DNA of 64,000 bases from an uncultured Cyclobacteriaceae bacterium. GTDB lineage: Bacteria; Bacteroidota; Bacteroidia; Cytophagales; Cyclobacteriaceae. Below the pieces are notes generated by a model. That model saw only the letters and a program-made list of their open reading frames with translations, was not told the origin of the DNA and searched no databases. The DNA lies in NCBI GenBank assembly GCA_947492745.1, contig CANLOE010000002.1:1-64000 (forward strand), written 5' to 3'. Below, piece after piece: positions 8,085 through 16,805 of the stretch. Positions within the stretch are counted from its first letter, which is position 1; each line of letters begins with the position of its first letter. The translations under genes and the position numbers were made by a program.

Positions 8085-8105
8085 AGGGTGACATCACCCT
8101 GATAT
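8085..8105. promoter_or_regulatory. Candidate operator palindrome GGGTGA-CA-TCACCC
   Basis: GGGTGACATCACCC is a perfect 6+6 palindrome at 8085-8098, followed by a further half site ATCACCCC. It lies between the divergent genes at 8046 (minus) and 8262 (plus), next to a gene pair encoding an HTH protein. An autoregulatory operator is the simplest reading. Confidence 0.45.
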
Positions 8106-8261
8106 CACCCCTTTGATTTACTATCAACTATTTGATTTTCATACATTTAAAAAAATATTAATTTTAAAAAAAAAGGTTGTTTTCAGTATTGAACTTGTAT
8201 TTGAACGGAACTTTTGACGATATTTGTCATAGTATAGTTCGAAAGTCAATACCAAATCAAT

Positions 8262-8495
8262 GTGGATAAAAGCATAGAACAACTTCTGAGTTGCCCGACT
8301 GAGGACCTTCCTGTTTTTGATAAACTGAAGGCTTTCATGAAAATGCACGGTATGAGGAACCTCTCGGACGTGTTGCGGTACAACATTCCCGAACTCAACG
8401 ATATGGACGGTTTCAGTGCCATGTGCCTTCACGAACTGCAAAAGCTATTGGACAGGTATGATTCCCTGCACCTCCTGAACCAGTGGAACAGATAA
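8262..8495 (+). CDS. Small helix-hairpin-helix (RpoA C-terminal-like) protein
   Basis: 77 residues, starting with GTG. Residues about 34-68 (LSDVLRYNIPELNDMDGFS followed by HELQKLLDRY) resemble the helix-hairpin-helix of the RNA polymerase alpha subunit C-terminal domain (LADLLRYSPEEL...FGKKSL pattern). Such a protein might bind DNA or contact transcription complexes. It is one of the few plus-strand genes in the element and is divergent from the HTH unit. The similarity is a pattern judgement. Confidence 0.5.
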   Translation: MDKSIEQLLSCPTEDLPVFDKLKAFMKMHGMRNLSDVLRYNIPELNDMDGFSAMCLHELQKLLDRYDSLHLLNQWNR

Positions 8496-8502
8496 ATATA
8501 TC

Positions 8503-9996
8503 TTATGAGTCTTTTAGGGCCTCTATAACATCATGAACTCCTATCAAATGTTTCTGTGCTTTTTCGCAGGCCTTGTAGTTTGGATATAAAAGCTTGTTGT
8601 ATAGGTTTTTTACGGATATATCATTGGTCCCACTGGTCGCGATGACTTTGGATGCAAACTGTGCCGCTTCCCTTTTGCTTTCCCAATCAAGGATACCTAT
8701 CTCGAATACTCCATGGAGGAGTACTCCGAGGACAGCAATGGAATCCTTGAATTTCAGTTTTCTTTCAACGGTTCCCTTGCCATGTCTCGGAACTTCCTCT
8801 TTTTCAAGGGATGTCAGTAATTCCAAAAGCCAATTTTCAATCTGTTCTTTCAATGGCAGTAGTGCGGGATTGAATTTGAGTTTGGAGATAGGTCTTTCAT
8901 TATTGAGTTTCCTCATCAGGTCTTTGATGAAAACGGCTTTACGGTCTATTGCAACTGATTGCAGTGCCACTTCAATATTATGTTTGAGATGGTACACAAA
9001 ACTACTTGAATTCAGCCCGTAGTGCCTGCACTGATATTCAATCCTTGAAGAGATGGATTGCTCGTTTGAATCTTCACTTCCACCCAGAACATCGGCAATC
9101 CCAATAATGAGTTTTTCGCTGGCCAATGTAGTGGACAATGTGTGGTCATACTCCAAATTGACGGCAACGTCCGTGATTTCCTTTACGGCTATTTTCAAGC
9201 TGTTGGAAAAATGTCCAGCTGATAGTAGCGTATCGACCTTTAGTATATGGTGTTCCAGGTTAAGTCTGTGTATCTTCCTGATGCACGGTGATGCGTTCAA
9301 TGTCAGATTCAGGTATTCTCTATAATTCTCGTAAACATAGAGCATGATACCATCAAGGTATTGAAGCAGGAGCTTGAAAATCGCAGTTTCACTTTCAGCT
9401 TCCGTGTCCTTGTGCCAATAAGGGTCATCAACATGAAAAAGGTGCCCAATCCTGCTCATATATCGGTATACCGATTCCTGCATTCCTCCAATAAATTTCC
9501 TTTTCGGCTTCTTCTCAGTATTGATGGAGGTGTAAAAGTCAATCCCGTGAATTATTTTACTGTATTCGGTCCTGAAGAGCAGATTATAATAATGAAGCCT
9601 CAGTTCATACTTTGAAAGTACCTCGGTATTCGGTTCAATAATAAGTTCCACACTCGATCCCGTAAATTGATATGCTCCAATGACAGTGTCATTTTCATCA
9701 ATGGCACCCTTGGCCATTGACAATAGTTCGGAACTGGGTGTTTCTCTAATGGCCACATCTATTTTGTCGGGGAAAAGTTTCCAGTAATCCCTGAACCAGT
9801 AATGGTGCTTTATCGGTTCATTATTATCCCCGCTTCTTTTTTCAGCGTATTCAACACGGATAAAACTGTTTGGTTTTATCCCTTTTGACAGGAACTCATC
9901 AAGTTTTTTTTCATAATTGATGTTAATGTTGTTCTGGTATGGATTGAGTTTTCCCTCAATAGTTTTATGGAAGTTCTCAAATAGGAATTCTTTCAA
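8503..9996 (-). CDS. Hypothetical protein with RteC-like C-terminus
   Basis: 497 residues, cytoplasmic, no signal peptide. The last 110 residues (KFKDSIAVLGVLLHGVFEI and later SVKNLYNKLLYPNYK) resemble the C-terminal part of RteC-type proteins, which regulate excision of Bacteroides conjugative transposons. The N-terminal 350 residues are not recognised. It stands alone with about 640 bp of noncoding DNA upstream. The RteC link is a weak inference. Confidence 0.5.
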   Translation of the reverse strand: MKEFLFENFHKTIEGKLNPYQNNININYEKKLDEFLSKGIKPNSFIRVEYAEKRSGDNNEPIKHHYWFRDYWKLFPDKIDVAIRETPSSELLSMAKGAIDENDTVIGAYQFTGSSVELIIEPNTEVLSKYELRLHYYNLLFRTEYSKIIHGIDFYTSINTEKKPKRKFIGGMQESVYRYMSRIGHLFHVDDPYWHKDTEAESETAIFKLLLQYLDGIMLYVYENYREYLNLTLNASPCIRKIHRLNLEHHILKVDTLLSAGHFSNSLKIAVKEITDVAVNLEYDHTLSTTLASEKLIIGIADVLGGSEDSNEQSISSRIEYQCRHYGLNSSSFVYHLKHNIEVALQSVAIDRKAVFIKDLMRKLNNERPISKLKFNPALLPLKEQIENWLLELLTSLEKEEVPRHGKGTVERKLKFKDSIAVLGVLLHGVFEIGILDWESKREAAQFASKVIATSGTNDISVKNLYNKLLYPNYKACEKAQKHLIGVHDVIEALKDS

Positions 9997-10633
9997 TGGT
10001 ACCCTAAGTTAGTTTTACGGAATATTGCATATGATTAAGGTTTAAGCCAACGATAGAATCTAAAAATATTGCATTTTTTACTTGAAAAGCATATGTTCAT
10101 TGTTTTTTTTTAGTAGAAAATGTTTTTATCTGTGATATAAGTGTCGATAGGACACAATACCTCTATAGGTATGTGGAAGGTATTTAAAAACATGAACCTG
10201 ATTTCATGAAAAAACATTGGCCTGAAAGAAGGTGTCAGGGGTTTTGTTCAATCAAATTCAATTGGGATGATTTTGGTCCATTGCTGTAATTTTCGTTCCA
10301 TGATTTGATGTATTGATATTGACAAATTAGCCAGCATTCAATATGGCAGATTGGATAAGGTAAGGCTTGCCCTGTGTATCCGGAATTGAAAATCCCACAC
10401 GATTCCTGTCCTTTGATTTGATATGCCAAAGGTAGAACTGGAGTGTAGGGCAATGGAAAAGTAGGCACTGAAAATTTTGATTCGGATAAGTTCTTTTTGC
10501 ATGACAGTAATATTTAAGTTGCAACCCCGGTACCACCCGGAATTTTATATTCCACACGATTTGACTGATAAATAATCAAGGGCCGAGGTAGGTTTAAGTG
10601 GCGATAGGTTCAGCAGGGGTAAATAGCCTTGGT
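9997..10633. other. Noncoding region with a 24-bp near-repeat
   Basis: No convincing gene. The small ORFs here have unnatural composition. Two related 24-bp segments on the minus strand, at 10380-10403 and 10537-10560, share ATCGTGTGG and AATTCCGG around an AT-rich centre. The second lies close to the shortened end of the DUF932-like gene. Confidence 0.5.
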
Positions 10634-11056
10634 TCAACAGACCTTTCTGTAGAAGCTGAGGTTCAGGAACTGCCTTGTCGATCCATCATAGCTATTGATG
10701 ACATCTATCATCGGACATATCTCATCATCGCCGGTGACCTTTTGGTACATGGTATCAGCAATGAACGAAACAAAGAACTTTCGATCATCGATATTTTTCA
10801 CCTTGACCGTGTAATTGCCCTTGCCGAAAACCTCGTCCATCTTGTCCGCCACAGGCTTCATGAATTCTTCGTTTTCAACAAGTCCGTAACTAGGGCTGCA
10901 CATGTTGACCACCTTGTCCTTTTCGGGCAGGTAGACACATTCACTGATATTGGTTGCAAAGTCAGTGTTGAACAGTTCACCGCTCTTGGCCTTGACCACG
11001 GGAAAGTAGATTTTTTGTAGAAGTTCAGCATTTGTCTTTGATTGTTTGTCTTCCAT
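10634..11056 (-). CDS. Shortened DUF932-like (phage/plasmid-type) protein
   Basis: 140 residues. The segments PSYGLVENEEFMKPVADKM and INSYDGSTRQFLNLSFYRKVC match the N-terminal and middle parts of DUF932 proteins found on plasmids and phages, which usually run to 250 residues or more and continue after the FYR-x-VC motif. Here a TGA follows the Cys directly, so the protein looks truncated. The function of the family is unknown. The terminator after the second SSB gene lies just upstream. Confidence 0.5.
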   Translation of the reverse strand: MEDKQSKTNAELLQKIYFPVVKAKSGELFNTDFATNISECVYLPEKDKVVNMCSPSYGLVENEEFMKPVADKMDEVFGKGNYTVKVKNIDDRKFFVSFIADTMYQKVTGDDEICPMIDVINSYDGSTRQFLNLSFYRKVC

Positions 11057-11083
11057 GATATTGATTGTTTGGATATAAAATGA

Positions 11084-11113
11084 ATAAAAAAAAGGGCCTT
11101 GAAGGCCCCTTAT
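11084..11113 (-). terminator. Intrinsic terminator after the second ssb
   Basis: Read on the minus strand, GGGCC-TTCAA-GGCCC is followed by eight T. It begins at the end of the SSB gene (stop at 11117) and lies before the DUF932-like gene, separating the two transcripts. Confidence 0.8.
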
Positions 11114-11116
11114 GAT

Positions 11117-11464
11117 TTACTGTTTGGGAGTGATATCAATTTCCTCAACCTTGATATAGGCCTTGGTTTGAGTGACCTTCTCATTTCCGATGGTCCTTTC
11201 CCAAGTGTTATATTTCAACTTACCGATGACGGTTACCTTTGTACCCTTCGTGAGAAGTGCCACGAATTTATCATTGACTTCCTTCACAAATCTTTTGCAT
11301 TCGTGCCACTCTATTTCTTCTCGTTTTTCTCCTGTCGCCTTGTCGGTCCAGGACTCGTTTGTCGCAGCACTGAAGCTGATGACGCTGCTTCCATTTTCAA
11401 ATGTTGTTACTTCTGCATCTTGTCCGAGGTGACCGCCAATGATGAATACTTTTGTAGTTGACAT
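11117..11464 (-). CDS. ssb: Single-stranded DNA-binding protein (second copy)
   Basis: 115 residues with the canonical SSB OB fold: VFIIGGHLGQDAEV at the N-terminus, SVISFSAATNESW, EWHECKRF and GTKVTVIGKLKYNTW, then TKAYIKVEEI. It has no acidic C-terminal tail. It differs clearly from the other SSB at 993-1334, so the two are not a recent duplication. An intrinsic terminator follows immediately. Confidence 0.9.
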   Translation of the reverse strand: MSTTKVFIIGGHLGQDAEVTTFENGSSVISFSAATNESWTDKATGEKREEIEWHECKRFVKEVNDKFVALLTKGTKVTVIGKLKYNTWERTIGNEKVTQTKAYIKVEEIDITPKQ

Positions 11465-11792
11465 AGTGATAATTGTTTAGTTTAAAATTAATTTATGTCG
11501 GGGGTACAGTGGACGAAGCAGTATTAAGTGCGGAAAAGCGTTAAGAAAAAAATTTTCAAAAAAGAGTGGACCGGAGGGGCTTTTTTTAAAATATTTTTTA
11601 GCCCGCATGTATACTGCCGTACACTATCTTTGACTTTAAATTGATTGTTGTTTGTACTGAACAAGTATGCTATGTCGATGACAAGCAAACTCTTCATAGG
11701 TCATCTTGGATATGATTCGGTTCCATTTTGAAAGTTAGGAAGAGTACCGGTATCTTTTGTTGTTAATATTATACCTGGATCATCAAGGAATA
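11465..11792. other. Noncoding gap upstream of ssb
   Basis: 328 bp of AT-rich DNA without a credible gene. It must contain the ssb promoter on its left side. No palindrome or repeat beyond a weak GGGCT/AGCCC pair around 11577-11605 was seen. Confidence 0.4.
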
Positions 11793-12089
11793 TCAAAAAA
11801 ACAATGACACCTGCCCGAATGCTTGATTTTTGTAATCATTGGAAAGTTCGTCGAAAACATGCTCAGGCAATTTATGAAGTAACCGTATTTCTGTAAGATC
11901 AACATATTTGTAAATGACAATTCGGTTTGATTTGTGTTGTTGTCCTACATGTTCATTAGTTGGTTTAAGCATTGCTATCGGATTGGGAAGTACACGGTGC
12001 TTTAAGGCTCTTATTATGGTACCGTAGTCATTGAAGTCCAACATACAAACCGTTGCATGTCCGTTTATATTCTGGATTTTTGTTTTCAT
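11793..12089 (-). CDS. Hypothetical protein
   Basis: 98 residues, soluble, no recognised family (IYKYVDLTEIRLLHKLPEHV in the second half looks helical). It is last in a minus-strand series of small element genes (13791, 13025, 12663, this one), separated from the previous gene by 277 bp. Confidence 0.5.
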   Translation of the reverse strand: MKTKIQNINGHATVCMLDFNDYGTIIRALKHRVLPNPIAMLKPTNEHVGQQHKSNRIVIYKYVDLTEIRLLHKLPEHVFDELSNDYKNQAFGQVSLFF

Positions 12090-12366
12090 TTTGGCAACGC
12101 GTCCAAGTGCAGGTCTATTTTATCCGTGGAAAACCTGCGTAATGGGACATGCACGATTCAATTGCCCAAACAAGAGCTTCATTTTATAAGCACGAAGCAT
12201 ATGTTCACTCAGTCCCTTCTGTAGTGTCCTTAGAGAAGCTTTGTTTCGGTTATCATAAAGAGTATAATGTTGGATATCATTGCTGTCCTATTGATACTGT
12301 TATCGATAAGATTCATTTCAAGCTGTTTTTTGATTATTTGTTTGAATTACTGTTCCATATGGCATA

Positions 12367-12663
12367 TCATTTCGAATGAAAGATCTGCTTCCTCCCTTCA
12401 TGGTCTTGCTGATTGATGAATTTGACTGTTTGATTCAGATTGGTGTATCTGGCTTCTGTCCATTGCGAAAAGAAGAAAATATTCACATTACCTATGTTGA
12501 TGATGTAAATGTTATAGTATTCCAGGGCCTCTCTTCCCTCAGCAAGGATTTCGCACATGAGAAAACTGCTATAGTACAAGCGATTGGATATGAGCTGTTC
12601 AATATGTTTTGGGATGCTACCGTCCCTCTCCATGGGGACGAATATGTTTTCTTGGTTTTTCAT
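12367..12663 (-). CDS. Hypothetical protein
   Basis: 98 residues, unrecognised. The start overlaps the stop of the upstream gene by 4 bp, which supports it. The composition (SNRLYYSSFLMCEILAEGRE) is consistent with a helical globular protein. Confidence 0.5.
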   Translation of the reverse strand: MKNQENIFVPMERDGSIPKHIEQLISNRLYYSSFLMCEILAEGREALEYYNIYIINIGNVNIFFFSQWTEARYTNLNQTVKFINQQDHEGRKQIFHSK

Positions 12664-13025
12664 GCTGATTTTGAAGATTCTTGGTTTTGTATAAATGAAG
12701 ATGGGTAACCATTTTTGATTAGGAATTCTATGGCTTCTCTGTCCCAGAATTCAGGCCATTTCGCCTCTACGCGACAAGCAAAATCACGGGATATTGACTC
12801 TCCTTCCTCGGGATCAAGGAACCAGATCTGTAAGTCAACATAGGTCCCATATTCATGGCTGTTCCAATTTCGACATATTCCGAAACCTTCCGGAAAGGGT
12901 CCAAAGGTCCTTTCAACCTGAGCAATCATCGCTCGGGCTTCCAATCTTTGTAAACGGGAACTGTTCTCTACACCGGCACTCTCTTCGGAACACGGTATGG
13001 GGTCCAGATAAAAACTGTCTTTCAT
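12660..13025 (-). CDS. Hypothetical acidic protein
   Basis: 121 residues, acidic, with several Trp (NWNSHEYGTYVDLQIWFLD). No domain recognised. It starts 8 bp after the previous gene ends and overlaps the next by 4 bp, forming a compact operon. Confidence 0.55.
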   Translation of the reverse strand: MKDSFYLDPIPCSEESAGVENSSRLQRLEARAMIAQVERTFGPFPEGFGICRNWNSHEYGTYVDLQIWFLDPEEGESISRDFACRVEAKWPEFWDREAIEFLIKNGYPSSFIQNQESSKSA

Positions 13026-13032
13026 TTTCTTA

Positions 13033-13791
13033 TCAATTTATGTTCAGGTATCGTGGTTGTTCTTTTGTGATGATGAGGTAGTGGCTGTTCTCGTCTTTTC
13101 TGATAGCATAGTATCTACCCTTATCGGCTATTGATGTGAGCTTCCAATAATTACCTTGCCCATCGCAGATGATGGTTGACCTTTTGTCATCACAGAGCTT
13201 TAGATAGTCCCTTTCTGAGATTTCAACGACATTTCCGGTAGCTGCAGACCTCCTTGCGAAGAGGAGGTGCCGTTCCGGGTCAAAGTCCCATGCCTTCAAG
13301 GACATTTGCCGTATGAATCCTTTGAACCCTTCCAAACTTGGAAAAGATGAGACCTTGGTATAACCCAGACCTGACATGACCTCGTTGAAGTGGGTGGGGT
13401 TCTTGAAGATAAAGCTGAATTCTGAGCTGCCATGTCCCTTGTCCATCGAGCGGATGCGATATACATGGCAGGAAAACACTGTATTCCAGGTTGATTCACT
13501 GTAGAAGAGCAGCCCACTGTCATCATGTTGATATAGTGGCCTGAGCCGTTCAATGACGAAAACCATAGGGTCCAATGGTATATCGATATCCTTCCATAGG
13601 TTTTTGAGAAATAGGTTCCTCGTAGTGATGCTCAAGCCAATTTCCTCCATCTGGACACAGCTTTCCTCCAGGGATTCCAATTCTGCCCCGATCAATTCCA
13701 AATCCTCTGCTTTCCCTAAAGGGTTGTTCTTGTAAGAGATGTAACCTAGGGCATCAATTTGTAGAGATACTGATTGTCTGACTTTTCCCAT
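13033..13791 (-). CDS. Hypothetical protein, first gene of a small operon
   Basis: 252 residues, no signal peptide, no recognised domain. The N-terminal part (about residues 25-65) has a helical run LELIGAELESLEESCVQMEE; the rest alternates strands and helices. Transcription must start in the structured 13792-14053 gap. Confidence 0.55.
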   Translation of the reverse strand: MGKVRQSVSLQIDALGYISYKNNPLGKAEDLELIGAELESLEESCVQMEEIGLSITTRNLFLKNLWKDIDIPLDPMVFVIERLRPLYQHDDSGLLFYSESTWNTVFSCHVYRIRSMDKGHGSSEFSFIFKNPTHFNEVMSGLGYTKVSSFPSLEGFKGFIRQMSLKAWDFDPERHLLFARRSAATGNVVEISERDYLKLCDDKRSTIICDGQGNYWKLTSIADKGRYYAIRKDENSHYLIITKEQPRYLNIN

Positions 13792-13845
13792 ATCCTTTTT
13801 GGAAACCTGCCGGACAGGTCATGGCAGGAACGGCATAAAGGAACG

Positions 13846-13893
13846 TGCGGAAATACTACGGAAGGTAAGGGCGGGGCCGTGGAGATTTCCGCA
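13846..13893. other. Nested inverted repeats in an intergenic gap
   Basis: TGCGGAAAT (13846-13854) and ATTTCCGCA (13885-13893) are perfect 9-bp arms. Inside the 30-bp loop ACGG and CCGT can pair as well. A second smaller hairpin, CCTGCC/GGCAGG, lies at about 13807-13829. The gap 13792-14053 separates the PRTRC B-like gene from the next operon. This could be an RNA leader structure or a single-strand site used in transfer or replication. Confidence 0.4.
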
Positions 13894-14053
13894 ACCCTTT
13901 TGCCCTGCTATGTTCTGTCTACATTTGTGGAAAAAAGGTAATATGGGAAAGATAAGGCCTGTTCATACTTGAATTGACAGATTCATCTGTTGCTTACCGC
14001 ATCTTCCAAAAGTTTCTCATTCAGCTGTTTGACTTTGTCCCTCAAGGATTTCA

Positions 14054-14533
14054 TCAATGGGAACGATCAGCGAAATCAGCTCGTGAATGAGCTTTTCGGT
14101 GAAGCTTGTTACGGTAGTGGAAAACAAGGTTGGGCAAACGGATCGATAAAGGTGGTATACCGGTACTTTCTGCAAATATGAGTGTACGTTCCGGTCGGAG
14201 GAGATAGAAACAGAAGTTGATATCATTTCCATTTGAATTTGCATGAAGTATATTTTCCGGGATAATTTTGGACTTGAAACGTAATGAACCGCTTCCATCA
14301 TTTTTCTTCTGCTCGAAATAGACCCTGAACGATTCCAGGGCCTCATCACTCACGGGAACACCGGCACCCATTTCATACCTTCCGTTTTTTTGTTTCTGGA
14401 AGCGATAGCTTTCAAGATAGAAATCGGCCCTTCTATCCTCAAGAGGATCAAGAATAGGTTCGTTGCGTTTGAACAATACCAGGGAAAGGAAGGGGGTATA
14501 TTGATTGACAAATTTAGATAATAAAGTACTCAT
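14054..14533 (-). CDS. PRTRC system protein B-like, short
   Basis: 159 residues. It follows the PRTRC F-like gene with a 4-bp overlap and fits the B position of PRTRC clusters. Features compatible with protein B are the GAGVPVSDEALESF segment, the PENIL motif, and FYLLRPERTLIFAE before a Pro-rich stretch. The family is usually 220-260 residues and ends in a Cys/Gly motif that is missing here, so this copy is truncated or divergent. PRTRC proteins (with ParB, ThiF and others) are plasmid-linked and of unknown mechanism. Confidence 0.55.
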   Translation of the reverse strand: MSTLLSKFVNQYTPFLSLVLFKRNEPILDPLEDRRADFYLESYRFQKQKNGRYEMGAGVPVSDEALESFRVYFEQKKNDGSGSLRFKSKIIPENILHANSNGNDINFCFYLLRPERTLIFAESTGIPPLSIRLPNLVFHYRNKLHRKAHSRADFADRSH

Positions 14534-15675
14534 GCCGATTCTCTATTGATAAGGTTATAAATGATATCATGTGCCGAATACATCCAGTCGTAAAACCTTT
14601 GAGTCAACCCAAATTGTCGAGTTGCTTTTTCAATGCAGCCCTTTTCAACAGGAAGAATATCGAACATAGGAATAATACCACAATTGCCTGCTTTGTCATC
14701 CAGTGATTCCGTAATATGGTTCCCAATGGAATCCTCTATGGACCAGACAAACCTGCAGTATTCATAAGGACGTGCTTCCCCATTGTCATAATAGTCTTCC
14801 GGGGTAACACGACCATAGGAGGAAATGTCGTAATCGAAACCCTGTGAATGTATCTCAATTCCCTCCAGCATCCAGTCCCTCATTGCCTTGTAATGCTTTT
14901 TTATAGGCCGGTAACACTTCAATAGCCGGGACAATTGTTCCGGTCCACATTTTATAGCGCTGAACCGGTTCAGGTAATGCCCTATCGAATACCGTAAAAA
15001 GTAGTCAAGGTCCTTTCTGATGTACTTGATGGCATGGTAATCAGGTTCTTTTTCCTGCTTTAGCCAATCAATCTCATCAAGTAGGTATTCGATTATACAT
15101 TCTTCTATATGATCTCCCCACATTGGAATTTTTAGGTAATCCTCACAAAATGAAAGAAAGTGAAGGCACAGCTTATAAAAGCGTCTATTGCTTTTAGCTA
15201 TTACCGGGAGGAAATCCCATTCAATCAGATTGGCCTGTTCATTACAACCAGAATACGGCTTGAACCAATAAGCTTTTAGTGAGCCTCTTTCTTTACCTAA
15301 AATGAGATCAGTTTCTTCAGGGCAGGTATTCCTTAAGTTGGAAAGTATATGCTCAAGGACAACTTTGGGTTTTGTATCAAGATCCCAACCCCTGTCTACA
15401 TAGCAAGGATGCTCAGAGATTATCGGTAACACCTGTTTTGCCAATGATAAAATCCTTTCTACCTCATATTCTTTCATGTCATAAAAATACATTTTTGGTT
15501 TTAGCGTACCGGTAACTACAGGTACGGTATCAGGCTGAGAGGGACGCACTTTATTGTTGGCCTTTCCCCATCTTTGTTTTGCCTTTGTTCTTCTGCGAGG
15601 ATAATCTGGATAAGGGCCTGTTCCAATGGCCCTTGTTTTTTTTCCAGTGACTGTTCTAATCGACGTTCTTTCCAT
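14530..15675 (-). CDS. PRTRC system protein F-like
   Basis: 381 residues in the longest frame. The body from about residue 62 (KMYFYDMKEYEVERILSLAK) onward is a smooth helical protein located where PRTRC protein F sits, between C and B. The first 55 residues are a highly basic, repetitive stretch of doubtful reality, while the other frame over the same bases (15516-15707) starts in coupling with protein C. The true protein may therefore begin at 15707 and be frameshifted near 15520-15560. Assignment rests on context and length. Confidence 0.55.
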   Translation of the reverse strand: MERTSIRTVTGKKTRAIGTGPYPDYPRRRTKAKQRWGKANNKVRPSQPDTVPVVTGTLKPKMYFYDMKEYEVERILSLAKQVLPIISEHPCYVDRGWDLDTKPKVVLEHILSNLRNTCPEETDLILGKERGSLKAYWFKPYSGCNEQANLIEWDFLPVIAKSNRRFYKLCLHFLSFCEDYLKIPMWGDHIEECIIEYLLDEIDWLKQEKEPDYHAIKYIRKDLDYFLRYSIGHYLNRFSAIKCGPEQLSRLLKCYRPIKKHYKAMRDWMLEGIEIHSQGFDYDISSYGRVTPEDYYDNGEARPYEYCRFVWSIEDSIGNHITESLDDKAGNCGIIPMFDILPVEKGCIEKATRQFGLTQRFYDWMYSAHDIIYNLINRESA

Positions 15676-15707
15676 TTTTCACTATTTATAAATTCCAAAG
15701 TGTTCAT
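15516..15707 (-). pseudogene. Likely N-terminal part of the F-like gene in another frame
   Basis: 63 residues (MNTLEFINSEKWKERRLEQS at the start). Its ATG overlaps the stop of the PRTRC C gene by 4 bp, exactly as other genes here are coupled, and its sequence looks more natural than the N-terminus of the overlapping 381-residue ORF. I read it as the displaced 5' end of the F-like gene. A separate small protein cannot be excluded. Confidence 0.45.
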
Positions 15708-15919
15708 CCCTTGGTTCCCAAGATAGCATTGAACACATATTCCTGTTTGTCGTTGACCACTATTGGCCCATTACAGTTGGCACTGGTAAGTTCAGGGTAT
15801 TGGGCCGAATAAAATGCCATGACCTCTTGTGGAGGAAGTGCAGGATTGGGGTCTTTGAGTGTTATGGTACCGGTACCGATTTTTGCCTTAAAGGTTCTTC
15901 GAATGTTCGTAACTTTCAT
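15704..15919 (-). CDS. PRTRC system protein C
   Basis: 71 residues. The length and motifs fit the family closely: MKVTNIRRTFKAKIG at the start, LKDPNPALPPQEVMAFYSAQ, then YPELTSAN and a C-terminal ILGTKG. PRTRC protein C is a small protein always found in the PRTRC plasmid/ICE cluster; its biochemical role is unknown. It lies 29 bp after protein E and couples to the next ORF. Confidence 0.85.
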   Translation of the reverse strand: MKVTNIRRTFKAKIGTGTITLKDPNPALPPQEVMAFYSAQYPELTSANCNGPIVVNDKQEYVFNAILGTKG

Positions 15920-15948
15920 ATTTGTGATGTCTTGGGTTGTGAATCGAT

Positions 15949-16542
15949 TTAAAATGATAGGTCATCTTCCTCTACTTCATTGTCTGAAGTTGCGGATTTT
16001 ATAACACTGTCTGTATCTGGATTATCTGTAGATCTGGCAGTCGTACTGGAGAAAAGGTCATCTCCGAGTCCGGCAGCTGTCCTGGCTTCTTTAAAGAGTC
16101 TGGATGCTTCCTTATGCTCTTTATCTTTCTTCAGGATTTCTTGCAGTACCGCTATGGCCTGTCTGGGTTTCTTTGAGGACATTAGCTGTCTTGCCTTATC
16201 GAGTTGTTTTGCGGTCTTGTCTTCTGACTTTTTTGTACTTGAACCGTTAGCCTTCCTTGTGCTGGATTCTACCTTTGCCATATCTTCCTCGAAGGCCTTG
16301 ACATCTATGGAATAATTTGAGACCCTATTCAATGGTTGGCTTACCTGCTCGAAGAAGTGCTGATCAAGTTCATCAGCTGTGGCATGGAAGTTCAATGATG
16401 GGATACTATCTTTTGATTTATCCTCAGCAGTGGGGTTGGCGAAAAGAGCAACTGTCATTTGTTCATCATTCTTTTTGATAATGAGGTTGATGTCGGTGCC
16501 CTGCATCAGGGCACCGATATTTTTAAAGAAATTCGTTTCCAT
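15949..16542 (-). CDS. PRTRC system protein E
   Basis: 197 residues. The N-terminal 75 residues (METNFFKNIGALMQGTDINL, then EQMTVALFANP and LNFHATADELDQHFFEQV) match PRTRC protein E. The middle is Lys/Ser-rich with a TPR-like helical pair (DKARQLMSSKKPRQAIAVLQ), and the C-terminus is acidic. It overlaps the preceding 87-residue gene by one base and heads the E-C-F-B order used in Bacteroidota elements. Confidence 0.8.
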   Translation of the reverse strand: METNFFKNIGALMQGTDINLIIKKNDEQMTVALFANPTAEDKSKDSIPSLNFHATADELDQHFFEQVSQPLNRVSNYSIDVKAFEEDMAKVESSTRKANGSSTKKSEDKTAKQLDKARQLMSSKKPRQAIAVLQEILKKDKEHKEASRLFKEARTAAGLGDDLFSSTTARSTDNPDTDSVIKSATSDNEVEEDDLSF

Positions 16543-16805
16543 TATCTTGCGGTTTTAAGATTTGGAGTCTTTTCAAAATAGTCATAAAGTGCATTGTATA
16601 TATTTTCGTGCAGGTCATAGACTTCGTTATAGTTCTGTTCCAATATCCTGAAGACATCGATTGTGGCTTTGGAATTTAGAAACCTTGAAAAAACATTAAC
16701 ACTATGGTCAATGACCATCTGTTTGTTCAAAAAGCGGCATTCATCAAATCTCTCTCTGAGGGAGCCGATGCATTCATAGATGGGGTTTGTCCTTTGTTTC
16801 ATCAT
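16542..16805 (-). CDS. Hypothetical protein upstream of PRTRC E
   Basis: 87 residues, helical (FLNSKATIDVFRILEQNYNE), unrecognised. Its stop shares a base with the start of protein E, so it is the first gene of the PRTRC operon. Confidence 0.5.
   Translation of the reverse strand: MMKQRTNPIYECIGSLRERFDECRFLNKQMVIDHSVNVFSRFLNSKATIDVFRILEQNYNEVYDLHENIYNALYDYFEKTPNLKTAR

Noticed and set aside
12149-12379. 76-codon plus-strand ORF
   Set aside because: It runs against the direction of the surrounding operon and has no recognisable feature.
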